NCBI RefSeq assembly: GCF_010993975.1
Contig: NZ_JAACZO010000006.1
Span: 1 to 64,000, forward strand
Source: Halomonas faecis
Lineage (GTDB): Bacteria; Pseudomonadota; Gammaproteobacteria; Pseudomonadales; Halomonadaceae
DNA length: 64,000 nucleotides
Reading direction: 5' to 3'
Shown here: one piece after another, positions 41,091 to 49,299 of the stretch
Position numbering within the stretch: the first letter of the stretch is position 1
Layout of the letters: each line of letters begins with the position of its first letter
The notes under the pieces: model-generated
The model's database searches: none
The model's input: the letters and a program-made list of their open reading frames with translations, nothing else
What the model was told of the DNA's origin: nothing
Translations under genes and position numbers: made by a program

Positions 41091-42119
41091 ATGACGATCA
41101 TGACCTCCCGTGCCGACCTGCGCGAGCAGCTCGCACGCACCTACTGCCCCACCCGTATTCCCGCCGAGGACGAGGCGCGCATCGAGGAGATCAAGCATCT
41201 GCTCGAGGCCCACAATGCCGTCCTGGTGGCCCACTACTACACCGACGACGCCATCCAGCAGCTGGCCGAGGAAACCGGCGGCTGCGTGGCCGATTCGCTG
41301 GAAATGGCGCGCTTCGGCGCCCGCCACGAGGCCGAGACCCTGGTGGTGGCCGGCGTGCGCTTCATGGGCGAAACGGCCAAGATCCTCTCGCCCGAGAAGC
41401 GCGTGCTGATGCCCACCCTGGAGGCCACCTGCTCGCTGGACGTAGGCTGCCCCGCCGACGAGTTCAGCGCCTTCTGCGACGCCCACCCCGAGCGCACCGT
41501 GGTGGTCTACGCCAACACCTCCGCCGCCGTGAAGGCGCGCGCCGACTGGGTAGTCACTTCCTCCATCGCCGTGGACGTCATCGAGCATCTCGAAGCGCGT
41601 GGCGAGAAGATCCTGTGGGCGCCCGACAAGCACCTGGGCGGCTACATCCAGAAGCAGACCGGTGCCGACATGCTGCTGTGGGATGGCGCCTGCATCGTTC
41701 ACGAAGAGTTCAAGGCCAAAGGCGTCGAAGATCTCAAGGCTCTCTATCCCGAGGCCGCCGTGCTGGTGCATCCCGAATCGCCGGCCTCGGTGGTGGAGCT
41801 CGCCGACGTGGCCGGCTCCACCTCGCAGCTGATCAAGGCCGCCAAGGAGCTGCCCCACGACAAGCTGATCGTGGCCACCGACCGCGGCATCTTCTTCAAG
41901 ATGCAGCAGGCGGTACCCGAGAAGACCCTGTTCGAAGCGCCCACCGCCGGCAACGGCGCCACCTGCAAGAGCTGCGCCCACTGCCCGTGGATGGCCATGA
42001 ACGCCCTGGACAACCTGGCCGGGGCCCTGCGCGAAGGCACCGGCGAGATCCACGTCGACGCCGACCTGCGCACCCGCGCCCTCGAGCCCCTGGAACGGAT
42101 GCTCAACTTCCAGCGGTGA
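41091..42119 (+). CDS. nadA: Quinolinate synthase
   Basis: 342 residues. NadA condenses iminoaspartate with dihydroxyacetone phosphate to quinolinate for NAD synthesis and carries a [4Fe-4S] cluster; cluster cysteines are visible in [13 protein letters not shown] and in [34 protein letters not shown] and the ligand loops match the family. The frame is open far upstream, but starts at 41091 (or 41100) give the expected length; neither has a strong Shine-Dalgarno. Confidence 0.95.
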   Translation: MTIMTSRADLREQLARTYCPTRIPAEDEARIEEIKHLLEAHNAVLVAHYYTDDAIQQLAEETGGCVADSLEMARFGARHEAETLVVAGVRFMGETAKILSPEKRVLMPTLEATCSLDVGCPADEFSAFCDAHPERTVVVYANTSAAVKARADWVVTSSIAVDVIEHLEARGEKILWAPDKHLGGYIQKQTGADMLLWDGACIVHEEFKAKGVEDLKALYPEAAVLVHPESPASVVELADVAGSTSQLIKAAKELPHDKLIVATDRGIFFKMQQAVPEKTLFEAPTAGNGATCKSCAHCPWMAMNALDNLAGALREGTGEIHVDADLRTRALEPLERMLNFQR

Positions 42120-42159
42120 CCCCTCTAAAGGGTGCTTGAGAAATCCTCCATCACTCCAT

Positions 42160-42185
42160 GACCGCCTTTCATAGGAAAGGCGGTC
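42160..42185 (+). terminator. Perfect hairpin between nadA and glyA
   Basis: GACCGCCTTTC pairs with GAAAGGCGGTC around ATAG, an 11-base stem 40 bases after nadA and 58 bases before glyA. Without a T run it is either a weak terminator for nadA or a leader structure of glyA. Confidence 0.5.
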
Positions 42186-42242
42186 GCCGCTGCGGTATCA
42201 TCTAGGCCTTCGATTCTCCCCGTGACGCGAGGTTTCCCGCCG

Positions 42243-43511
42243 ATGTTCAGCCGTGACATGACGATTGCCGGTTTCGATGACGCCCTGTTCGAAGCGATGC
42301 AGAAAGAAGTCGCCCGCCAGGAAGCGCACATCGAACTGATCGCTTCCGAGAACTACGCCAGCCCGCGTGTGCTGGAGGCCCAGGGCAGCCAGCTCACCAA
42401 CAAGTACGCCGAAGGCTATCCCGGCAAGCGCTACTACGGCGGCTGCGAGTACGTCGACGTGGTCGAGCAACTGGCCATCGACTACGCCAAGCAGCTGTTC
42501 GGCGCCAGCTACGCCAACGTCCAGCCGCACTCCGGCTCCCAGGCCAACGCCGCCGTCTTCCAGGCGCTGATCAAGCCGGGCGACACCGTGCTGGGCATGA
42601 GCCTCGACGCCGGCGGCCACCTCACTCACGGCGCCAAGCCCAACTTCTCCGGCAAGCACTACCATGCCGTGCAGTACGGCATCGACGCCGCTGGGCGCAT
42701 CGACTACGACGAAGTCGCCAATCTCGCCCGCGAGCACGAACCCAAGATGATCATCGCCGGCTTCTCGGCCTACTCGCAGATCATCGACTGGGCCAAGTTC
42801 CGCCAGATCGCCGATGAAGTGGGCGCCTACCTGCTGGTCGACATGGCGCACATCGCCGGCCTGGTCGCTGCCGGGGTCTACCCCACGCCGCTGCCCCATG
42901 CCCACGTGGTCACCACCACCACCCACAAGACCCTGCGCGGCCCGCGCGGCGGGCTGATTCTGTCCAGCGAAGGCGACGAGCAGATCGAGAAGAAACTGCA
43001 GTCCGCCGTCTTCCCCGGCAGCCAGGGCGGCCCGCTGGAGCACGTCATCGCCGCCAAGGCGGTGTGCTTCAAGGAAGCCATGGCCCCCGAGTTCAAGAGC
43101 TACCAACAGCAGGTGGTGAAGAACGCCCAGGCCATGGCCGGCGTGTTCATCGAGCGCGGCTACGACGTGGTTTCCGGCGGCACCGAAGACCACCTCTTCC
43201 TGCTCTCGCTGATCGAGCAAGGCCTCACCGGCAAGGACGCCGACGCCGCTCTCGGCCGCGCCCACATCACGGTCAACAAGAACGCCGTGCCCGGCGACCC
43301 GCAGAGCCCCTTCGTGACCTCCGGCCTGCGCATCGGCACCCCGGCGGTCACCACCCGCGGCTTCGGCGAGGCCGAGTGTCGCGACCTCACCGGCTGGATC
43401 TGCGACATCCTTGACGCCATGGCCAAGGGCGGCGACACCGCCGCCATCGAGGCCGAGGTGAAGGGCAAGGTCGAGGCCGTGTGCGCCCGCTTCCCGGTGT
43501 ATCGCGGCTGA
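42243..43511 (+). CDS. glyA: Serine hydroxymethyltransferase
   Basis: 422 residues, full length. The PLP lysine is in [16 protein letters not shown], and the substrate-binding blocks [20 protein letters not shown] and [20 protein letters not shown] are intact. It converts serine and tetrahydrofolate to glycine and methylene-tetrahydrofolate in the cytoplasm. The ATG at 42243 gives [13 protein letters not shown], typical of gammaproteobacterial GlyA. It is followed by a strong terminator. No purine/PurR operator could be identified upstream. Confidence 0.97.
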   Translation: MFSRDMTIAGFDDALFEAMQKEVARQEAHIELIASENYASPRVLEAQGSQLTNKYAEGYPGKRYYGGCEYVDVVEQLAIDYAKQLFGASYANVQPHSGSQANAAVFQALIKPGDTVLGMSLDAGGHLTHGAKPNFSGKHYHAVQYGIDAAGRIDYDEVANLAREHEPKMIIAGFSAYSQIIDWAKFRQIADEVGAYLLVDMAHIAGLVAAGVYPTPLPHAHVVTTTTHKTLRGPRGGLILSSEGDEQIEKKLQSAVFPGSQGGPLEHVIAAKAVCFKEAMAPEFKSYQQQVVKNAQAMAGVFIERGYDVVSGGTEDHLFLLSLIEQGLTGKDADAALGRAHITVNKNAVPGDPQSPFVTSGLRIGTPAVTTRGFGEAECRDLTGWICDILDAMAKGGDTAAIEAEVKGKVEAVCARFPVYRG

Positions 43512-43546
43512 ACCGGCCCGCTCGCGACCGACGAGTAGCCTGCCGA

Positions 43547-43586
43547 GAACGACCCGCCAGCCGCCGCTGGCGGGTCGTTCGCTTTT
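43547..43586 (+). terminator. Intrinsic terminator of glyA
   Basis: GAACGACCCGCCAG pairs perfectly with CTGGCGGGTCGTTC around CCGCCG, followed by GCTTTTA. A 14-base stem with a short T run. Confidence 0.88.
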
Positions 43587-43853
43587 ATGCCTGCCGTTGC
43601 AGCGGGCATCGGTGAGCGGCCGGCAGGGTTGTCGCCATCTGCCAACAAACTAAGTTGGCTTATTACCGATGAATAACAAAGTACCGCCGGCAGGTCGTAG
43701 AGCCGTTGGCGCGCATCCAGTAGAATGCGTCTCTCCTGGCCGGGCCGTTCGCAGGGTTTCGGCTAGGCTGACAGTACACAACGACAGCGCCGAACGGCGC
43801 GACAACAACGTATCGATGACAGGGCAAGGGAAAGCGCCCGGCTGCAATCCCCG

Positions 43854-43865
43854 GGCGGTAGCGTG
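43854..43865 (+). promoter_or_regulatory. ops (JUMPstart) element for RfaH recruitment
   Basis: GGCGGTAGCGTG is an exact ops sequence, 69 bases before the wzz start and on the transcribed strand. In enterobacteria this element pauses RNA polymerase and loads RfaH, which suppresses Rho termination through long polysaccharide operons. Its place at the head of this locus fits that role. Upstream sequence (43790-43853) would be the untranslated leader. Confidence 0.82.
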
Positions 43866-43934
43866 CCCGCACGCTTCTTGCTTTTCGCGCCCCACGGCCC
43901 GAAAGCGATTCGAGACCTGACCAAGCGAACCCCC

Positions 43935-44759
43935 ATGAGCCAAACTCCCTCTTCCCCCGGCCCGCAAGGGATGGGCCCGCAGCACTATGCCGACGACGAA
44001 ATTTCCCTGGTCGATCTTGCCAAGCTGCTGATACGCCGCTGGAAGGCCATGGTCGTCATTTTCCTCGTCGTCGTCTTCGGTGCCCTGGCCTATGCACTGA
44101 TGCAGACACCCGCCTACACCTACACCTCGATCTACAGCGTGGCCGAAGCCGGGGGCGGTGATGCGCTGGAAACGCCGGCCTCGCTGGTGGCGCGCACCGA
44201 GAACCTCTACCTCGGCCCGGTGACCCGCGAGCTGATCGAAGCGGAAGGCCTGACCTCGCTGCCGTTCTCCACGCGCATTGCCAACCCCGACAATACCCAT
44301 ATCGTCCGGCTTTCCAGCACGGCACCCGAGGCCCAGGCCGAGCGCGTGCAAGCGCATCACCAGGCACTGCTCGAGCGGCTCAAGGCGGATCAGGACGAAG
44401 CGCTGGAACGCCGCCGCAATGCCCTGGAGCGTCAGCTCAGCAGCCTCGAAAGCACCTTCGAACAGGGCACCGAAACACGCTCCATGGGCGCTGCGGAAAT
44501 CGTCTCCGGGGCGCTGCAGCGCATGTTCGAGGTCGAAGCCGAGTTGGAAGAGCTGGAACCGGGCGAGGTCGTCCAGGTAGCGGTGCAAAGCCTCGAGCAG
44601 CAAGGCACCAATCGCAAGCTCATCCTCGCCCTGGGCGTGGTGCTGGGCGGCATGCTGGCGGTGATGGGCGTTTTTTTCCTGCACTTCGCCAGCCTGGTAC
44701 GCCAGAGCCTGCGTGAAGAGTCGAGCGAACGAAGCGGCGAAAAAGGGAGCGACGCATGA
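43935..44759 (+). CDS. wzz: Wzz-type polysaccharide chain-length regulator
   Basis: 274 residues. A PCP family layout: cytoplasmic N-terminus with [20 protein letters not shown], first membrane helix (about 38-58), periplasmic helical region (about 60-225, coiled-coil prone in [20 protein letters not shown]) and a second helix (about 228-250) then a basic/acidic tail. It sets O-antigen or capsule chain length together with a Wzy polymerase, which is not in the window. It lies first after the ops element and overlaps ugd by four bases. Confidence 0.87.
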   Translation: MSQTPSSPGPQGMGPQHYADDEISLVDLAKLLIRRWKAMVVIFLVVVFGALAYALMQTPAYTYTSIYSVAEAGGGDALETPASLVARTENLYLGPVTRELIEAEGLTSLPFSTRIANPDNTHIVRLSSTAPEAQAERVQAHHQALLERLKADQDEALERRRNALERQLSSLESTFEQGTETRSMGAAEIVSGALQRMFEVEAELEELEPGEVVQVAVQSLEQQGTNRKLILALGVVLGGMLAVMGVFFLHFASLVRQSLREESSERSGEKGSDA

Positions 44760-46078
44760 ACGTCACGGTATTCGGCACCGGCTACGTGGGCCTGGTACAG
44801 GGCGCGGTGCTGGCCGACGTGGGCCACCACGTGGTGTGCGTGGACGTGGACGCCGACAAGGTCGCCAAGCTCGAGCAGGGCATCGTTCCCATCTTCGAGC
44901 CGGGGCTGGAAACGCTGGTGAAGGAAAACGCCGCCGCCGGCAGGTTGCGCTTCACCACCGATGCCGCCGCGGGCGTGGCCCACGGCACCGTGCAGTTCAT
45001 CGCCGTGGGAACCCCGCCGGACGAAGACGGCAGCGCCGATCTGCAATACGTGCTGGCCGTGGCCGAAACCGTCGCCCGGCACATGACCGAGCACCGCATC
45101 GTCATCGACAAATCCACCGTGCCGGTGGGCACCGCCGACAAGGTGCGCGCCCGCATGAGCGACGTGCTCGCCGAGCGCGGCCGGCAAGCGCTCACCTTCG
45201 ACGTGGTCTCCAACCCCGAATTTCTCAAGGAAGGCAGCGCCGTTGCCGACTGCCAGAAGCCCGACCGCATCATCATCGGCACCGAGAGCGAAGCCACCGA
45301 AGAGCTGATGCGCGAACTCTACGCGCCCTTCAACCGCAACCATGAAAAGATCCTCGTCATGGACGTGAAGAGCGCCGAGCTGACCAAGTACGCCGCCAAC
45401 TGCATGCTGGCCACCAAGATCAGCTTCATGAACGAGATCGCCAACCTCGCCGAGCGGCTGGGCGCCGACATCGAAATGGTGCGCCACGGCATCGGCAGCG
45501 ACCCGCGCATCGGCTACCACTTCATCTACCCCGGCGTGGGCTACGGCGGCTCCTGCTTTCCCAAGGACGTGCAAGCGCTGATCCGCACCGCCGAGCAGAT
45601 CGACTTCGACGCCCGCGTGCTCAAGGCCGTGGAAGCGCGCAACCACGAGCAGAAGACCACGCTGTTCGCCAAGATCCACCGCCACTTCGGCGGCGAGCTG
45701 GCAGGCAAGACCGTCGCCCTGTGGGGCCTGGCCTTCAAGCCCAACACCGACGACATGCGCGAAGCGCCCAGCCGCGTGCTGATGGAAGCCCTGTGGGAAG
45801 CCGGCGCCTGCGTGCAGGCCTTCGATCCCGAAGCGATGGAAGAGGCGCAGCGAATCTACGGCGCGCGCGACGAGCTCACCCTGTGCGGCACCAAGGAAGC
45901 GGCCCTCAAGGGCGCCGACGCCCTGGCCATCGTCACCGACTGGCAATCTTTCAAGGCGCCGGATTTCGAGCTCATCCGGCAGCAGCTCAGCGCCCCGGTC
46001 ATCTTCGACGGCCGCAACCTCTACGAACCGAAGCGCATGGCTCGCAAGGGCTTCACCTACTACAGCGTTGGGCGTTGA
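44756..46078 (+). CDS. ugd: UDP-glucose 6-dehydrogenase
   Basis: 440 residues. The NAD fold [18 protein letters not shown] opens the protein, the catalytic Cys is in [11 protein letters not shown] (about residue 265) and [10 protein letters not shown] marks the C-terminal domain. It oxidises UDP-glucose to UDP-glucuronate, an acidic precursor for surface polysaccharide. It is coupled to wzz by ATGA. Ugd rather than WecC/WbpA is supported by the GGSCFPKD form of the active site, compared with GGHCIPIDP in the second dehydrogenase at 52156. Confidence 0.94.
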   Translation: MNVTVFGTGYVGLVQGAVLADVGHHVVCVDVDADKVAKLEQGIVPIFEPGLETLVKENAAAGRLRFTTDAAAGVAHGTVQFIAVGTPPDEDGSADLQYVLAVAETVARHMTEHRIVIDKSTVPVGTADKVRARMSDVLAERGRQALTFDVVSNPEFLKEGSAVADCQKPDRIIIGTESEATEELMRELYAPFNRNHEKILVMDVKSAELTKYAANCMLATKISFMNEIANLAERLGADIEMVRHGIGSDPRIGYHFIYPGVGYGGSCFPKDVQALIRTAEQIDFDARVLKAVEARNHEQKTTLFAKIHRHFGGELAGKTVALWGLAFKPNTDDMREAPSRVLMEALWEAGACVQAFDPEAMEEAQRIYGARDELTLCGTKEAALKGADALAIVTDWQSFKAPDFELIRQQLSAPVIFDGRNLYEPKRMARKGFTYYSVGR

Positions 46079-46188
46079 GGTAGCGCTGTAGGAGCTTGGC
46101 CGCGCCAGCTTGAGGCGCCCAGCCCTGGAATCACGCTCGCGCTGCGCTAAAATGGCTCAATGACGTGATCGACATCGGAGCACCAGAC

Positions 46189-46413
46189 ATGCTCACTACA
46201 GAACGGATTGCCCAACAGGTGGGGCGGCTTCCCGAACCATTGCAGAGGGAAGTCCTCGATTTTGTCGAGTTTCTGAGGGAGAAGCATCATGTTGTAGAAG
46301 GCAACGAGGAAAGTGACTCCCTGCTGTCTCTGCAAGGTGGGCTAGAGCACTCAGTTACCTTTGCTGCCGATGAAGTGAAAATACAGGAGCAGCTTCGTGA
46401 CGAGTGGAACTAA
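46189..46413 (+). CDS. DUF2281-type antitoxin
   Basis: 74 residues: MLTTERIAQQVGRLPEPLQR followed by EVLDFVEFLREK is the conserved start of DUF2281/VapB-like antitoxins. The C-terminal half is variable and would bind the toxin. The ATG at 46189 follows GGAG by eight bases; a GTG at 46165 is an alternative. It overlaps the PIN toxin gene by 17 bases. This pair interrupts the polysaccharide locus and has lower GC than ugd. Confidence 0.83.
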   Translation: MLTTERIAQQVGRLPEPLQREVLDFVEFLREKHHVVEGNEESDSLLSLQGGLEHSVTFAADEVKIQEQLRDEWN

Positions 46414-46774
46414 GTATCTGCTCGATACAAATTATATCCTCGGGCTGCTGAAATCATCCCCGAAAGTGCTGGAAAATGCCGCAAGCATGAGCCTTGGGCT
46501 GTCGGATTGTGGCTATAGCGTGATTACTCGAATGGAGCTGCTTGGTTTTCCCGGAATCTCCAACGACGAGGTAAAGCTCATTACAGAGCGGCTCAGTAAG
46601 TTGCAATACTTTTCTCTTACTGAGGGAGTCGAGGATAGAACGATTGCTGTTCGCCAGTCTCGAAACCTCAAGTTGCCGGATGCCATCATTGCGGCGACAG
46701 CTCTTGAATATGAGCTTACCCTGCTGACTTTCGATCAGAAGCTTGCCGCAGTCATGTCGGCGATGGGTGAGTAG
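46397..46774 (+). CDS. VapC-type PIN-domain ribonuclease toxin
   Basis: 125 residues. PIN acidic residues are seen in KYLLDTNYILGLL (first Asp), SVITRMELLG (Glu) and KLPDAIIAATALEYELTLLT (third Asp), with TFDQKL completing the site. VapC toxins cut specific tRNAs or rRNA until bound by the partner antitoxin. The GTG start at 46397 lies inside the antitoxin gene. It probably forms a complete type II module with the upstream gene. Confidence 0.88.
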   Translation: MTSGTKYLLDTNYILGLLKSSPKVLENAASMSLGLSDCGYSVITRMELLGFPGISNDEVKLITERLSKLQYFSLTEGVEDRTIAVRQSRNLKLPDAIIAATALEYELTLLTFDQKLAAVMSAMGE

Positions 46775-46824
46775 TGTCGACCAGTGCCCCGGGCGCTGAC
46801 CGATGGACATCGAGGTTGGCAGTC

Positions 46825-48252
46825 ATGGACGACTACCCGCAACTGCTTCACCACGGCGGCGCCAACGGCGTCACCGGCAGCTGCCACCGGCTGCAGATCG
46901 CCGCGGACCGCGCCCTGCTGGTCGACTGCGGGCTTTTTCAGGGCCAGGATGCCGACCGCCTCGACAGCTTGGAGCAGCACCGCGTCACCTTCCCGGTGGA
47001 CGACCTGCTGGCGCTGGCGGTCACTCACGTACACATCGACCACATCGGCCGGCTGCCCTACCTGCTGGCCGCGGGGTACAAGGGGCCGATCCTCTGCACG
47101 GTGCCCTCGGCCCGGCTGCTGCCGCTGGTGATCGAAGACGCGCTGAAGATCGGCTTCACCCGCGACCGCGCCCTGATCGAGCGCTTCCTCGACGAAGTGG
47201 AACACCGTCTGGTCGCGCTGCCCTACAAGCGCTGGCACACCGTGCTCGACGACGAGCGCCACCGCCTGCGGGTCAAGCTGCAGCGCGCCGGCCACATTCT
47301 CGGCTCCGCCTACGTGGAGGTGGACAGCCTCGACAAGGCCAGCGGCCGGGCGCAGCGCACCGTGTTCTCCGGCGATCTCGGCGCCCCCTACGCGCCGCTG
47401 CTGCCGGCGCCACGCTCGCCGTACCGCGCCGACACCCTGGTGTTGGAAAGCACCTACGGCGACCGCCGCCACGAAGACCGCCGCCACCGCCGCGAACGGC
47501 TGAAGGCCGCCATCGACCGCGCCCTGGAAAACGGCGGGACCGTCATCGTGCCGGCCTTCAGCATCGGCCGCACCCAGGAGCTGCTCTACGAGCTGGAAGG
47601 GCTGATTCACTGCGCCCGCGACGCCCGCTGGCGCGAGCTGGAAATCGTCGTCGACTCGCCGCTCGCCGCGCGCTTCACCCAGGTGTATCGCGAGCTGAAA
47701 CCCTGGTGGGACGCCGAAGCCCACCGCCGGCTGCGCAGCGGGCGTCACCCGCTCAGCTTCGACAACCTCTACACCGTGGAGAGCCACGAAGCGCACGAAC
47801 GCATCGTCGACTACCTGGCGCGCACCCATCGCCCCGCGGTAGTGATCGCCGCCAGCGGCATGGCGACCGGCGGGCGCGTGGTCAACTACCTGAAACGCAT
47901 GCTGCCGGACGAACGCCACGCCGTGGTGTTCATCGGCTACCAGGGCGCCGGCACCCCCGGCCGCGACATTCAGCGCTACGGCCCGCAGGGCGGCTGGGTG
48001 GAACTCGATGGCGAGCGCATCGACATCCGCGCCCGCATCGACACCGTCAGCGGCTACTCGGCCCACGCCGACCAGCGCGACCTGCTGCACTTCATCCAGC
48101 GCATGCGCCAACCGCCGCATCACGTGCGGCTGGTGCACGGCGAACCGGCAGCGCAAGCCGCCCTGACCGCCGCAATCGAAGCCTGGGCCAATGCGAAAGG
48201 GCACGTCATTCGGGTTACCCATTGCGGCTCATCGACCGGAAACCAGCAGTAA
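46825..48252 (+). CDS. Metallo-beta-lactamase/beta-CASP ribonuclease
   Basis: 475 residues. The zinc motif THVHIDHIGRLPYL and the glycine-rich GGANGVTGSCH opening belong to the beta-lactamase fold; a beta-CASP insert (about 205-350; VPAFSIGRTQELLYELEG) and a C-terminal RMMBL part (about 365-445; TVSGYSAHADQRDLLHF) follow. These YSH1/CPSF-like proteins cut or trim RNA. The ATG at 46825 follows GAGG; a GTG at 46774 overlapping the toxin stop is possible. Its last 160 bases are nearly duplicated 0.9 kb downstream. Confidence 0.9.
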   Translation: MDDYPQLLHHGGANGVTGSCHRLQIAADRALLVDCGLFQGQDADRLDSLEQHRVTFPVDDLLALAVTHVHIDHIGRLPYLLAAGYKGPILCTVPSARLLPLVIEDALKIGFTRDRALIERFLDEVEHRLVALPYKRWHTVLDDERHRLRVKLQRAGHILGSAYVEVDSLDKASGRAQRTVFSGDLGAPYAPLLPAPRSPYRADTLVLESTYGDRRHEDRRHRRERLKAAIDRALENGGTVIVPAFSIGRTQELLYELEGLIHCARDARWRELEIVVDSPLAARFTQVYRELKPWWDAEAHRRLRSGRHPLSFDNLYTVESHEAHERIVDYLARTHRPAVVIAASGMATGGRVVNYLKRMLPDERHAVVFIGYQGAGTPGRDIQRYGPQGGWVELDGERIDIRARIDTVSGYSAHADQRDLLHFIQRMRQPPHHVRLVHGEPAAQAALTAAIEAWANAKGHVIRVTHCGSSTGNQQ

Positions 48253-48304
48253 GCGCTCATGGCCAACCACCACCGCGATCAGGCGGCTCAGGAATGGAAT
48301 CGAC

Positions 48305-48976
48305 ATGCCTCGCTCCGTCAGCCATGATCAGAACTTCAAGAACCTGATTCTCGACTACCCGCGTGAGGCTTTGGCCTTCTTCGCTGAGGAAGAGGCGAAG
48401 GCGATACCCCGCCAGCTGGCGCTGGGCAGCGAACGGCACCGCTATCTGGCATTCGACTACCTGGCCTGCGTGCTGGCGGCGACTCCCGCCGAGCGGTATC
48501 TTGATAGTGATAACCTGGTCGCCCGGCTGAACCTCCCTAATATGAAGTGGACGCCGGAGCAGAAGGTCGATATCTACGCCGAAGCGATGAAGGGTCTGCT
48601 GGCGCTGGAACCCGATATCGAGAAACGGATCAAATACTTGGATTTTGTCGATATTTACTCGGGACTCAGCGACGCAGAGCGGCAACTCTACGAATCCCGT
48701 TACCCGCAGGAGAGCACCGCCATGACCGGACTGGCAGAGCGTTTACGTACCGAAGGCATGCAGCAGGGCATGCAGCAGGGCATGCAGCAGGGCATGCAGC
48801 AGGGCCGCCACGAAGGAGTGGAAGGTACACTACGCAAACAAATCGAACTGAAATTTGGCGATGTCCCCGCCTGGGCCGATGAGCGCCTGGCACAGGCCAG
48901 CGACGAACAGCTCGACGCCTGGGTCGCCAGAATCATCACCGCCGACAGCCTCGACGCCCTGTTCACCGAGCAATAA
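48305..48976 (+). CDS. Rpn/PD-(D/E)XK-family protein, internally shortened, with GMQQ repeats
   Basis: 223 residues. The start (SVSHDQNFKNLILDYPREAL) and the region from about residue 38 onward (ERHRYLAFDYLACVLAATPA, LNLPNMKWTPEQKVDIYAEA) match the Rpn-like 'recombination-promoting/transposase-type' family. The part that normally lies between them, about 100 residues holding the nuclease core, is absent without a frameshift (my comparison is from memory of the family). Residues about 151-167 are four GMQQ units from a 12-base tandem repeat, followed by the usual C-terminal helices. Probably not an active nuclease. It is flanked by two copies of the upstream gene's 3' end. Confidence 0.7.
   Translation: MPRSVSHDQNFKNLILDYPREALAFFAEEEAKAIPRQLALGSERHRYLAFDYLACVLAATPAERYLDSDNLVARLNLPNMKWTPEQKVDIYAEAMKGLLALEPDIEKRIKYLDFVDIYSGLSDAERQLYESRYPQESTAMTGLAERLRTEGMQQGMQQGMQQGMQQGRHEGVEGTLRKQIELKFGDVPAWADERLAQASDEQLDAWVARIITADSLDALFTEQ
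48755..48802 (+). repeat. 12-base tandem repeat, four copies
   Basis: GGCATGCAGCAG occurs four times without mismatch inside the Rpn-like gene and encodes GMQQ each time. Units of 12 bases keep the frame, so slippage would change protein length without breaking it. Confidence 0.95.
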
Positions 48977-48989
48977 CGCCTCGGCCCGG

Positions 48990-49160
48990 CCACGCCGACC
49001 AGCGCGACCTGCTGCACTTCATCCAGCGCATGCGCCAACCGCCGCATCACGTGCGGCTGGTACATGGCGAACCGGCAGCGCAAGCCGCCCTGGCCGCCGC
49101 AATCGAAGCCTGGGCCAACGCGAAAGGGCACCTCATTCGGGTTACCCACGCAACGTCATG
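48990..49160 (+). pseudogene. Duplicated 3' fragment of the MBL ribonuclease gene
   Basis: Bases 48990-49148 repeat 48063-48221 (159 bases, 5 mismatches by hand alignment, offset 927). The frame continues to a TGA at 49158-49160 and encodes the last 56 or so residues of the ribonuclease with a different end (THATS instead of THCGSSTGNQQ). There is no start signal. The Rpn-like gene lies between the two copies, so either it was inserted at the 3' end of the ribonuclease gene with a copy of that end, or the segment arose by local duplication. Confidence 0.85.
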
Positions 49161-49299
49161 AGACTCGACCGGCTTCCATTCGATGACTTCGACCGGCGCG
49201 GTATCGTTGGCTGAGGTTAATAAAAAACATGCCCAGCATTGCAGAATGAAGATTTTCTTGGTGGAGTGAACGAAATACCACTGTGGTATCGGCTATCTG

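Noticed and set aside
43669..43920. 83-codon open frame before wzz
   Set aside because: It runs through the leader that contains the ops element, has no Shine-Dalgarno and no recognisable product.
46774..46824. GTG start for the MBL ribonuclease overlapping the PIN toxin stop
   Set aside because: The extra 17 residues are not family-like and the ATG at 46825 has a GAGG upstream; kept only as an alternative.
48755..48802. Possible CRISPR-like array in the 12-base repeats
   Set aside because: The units are directly adjacent without spacers and lie in a reading frame.
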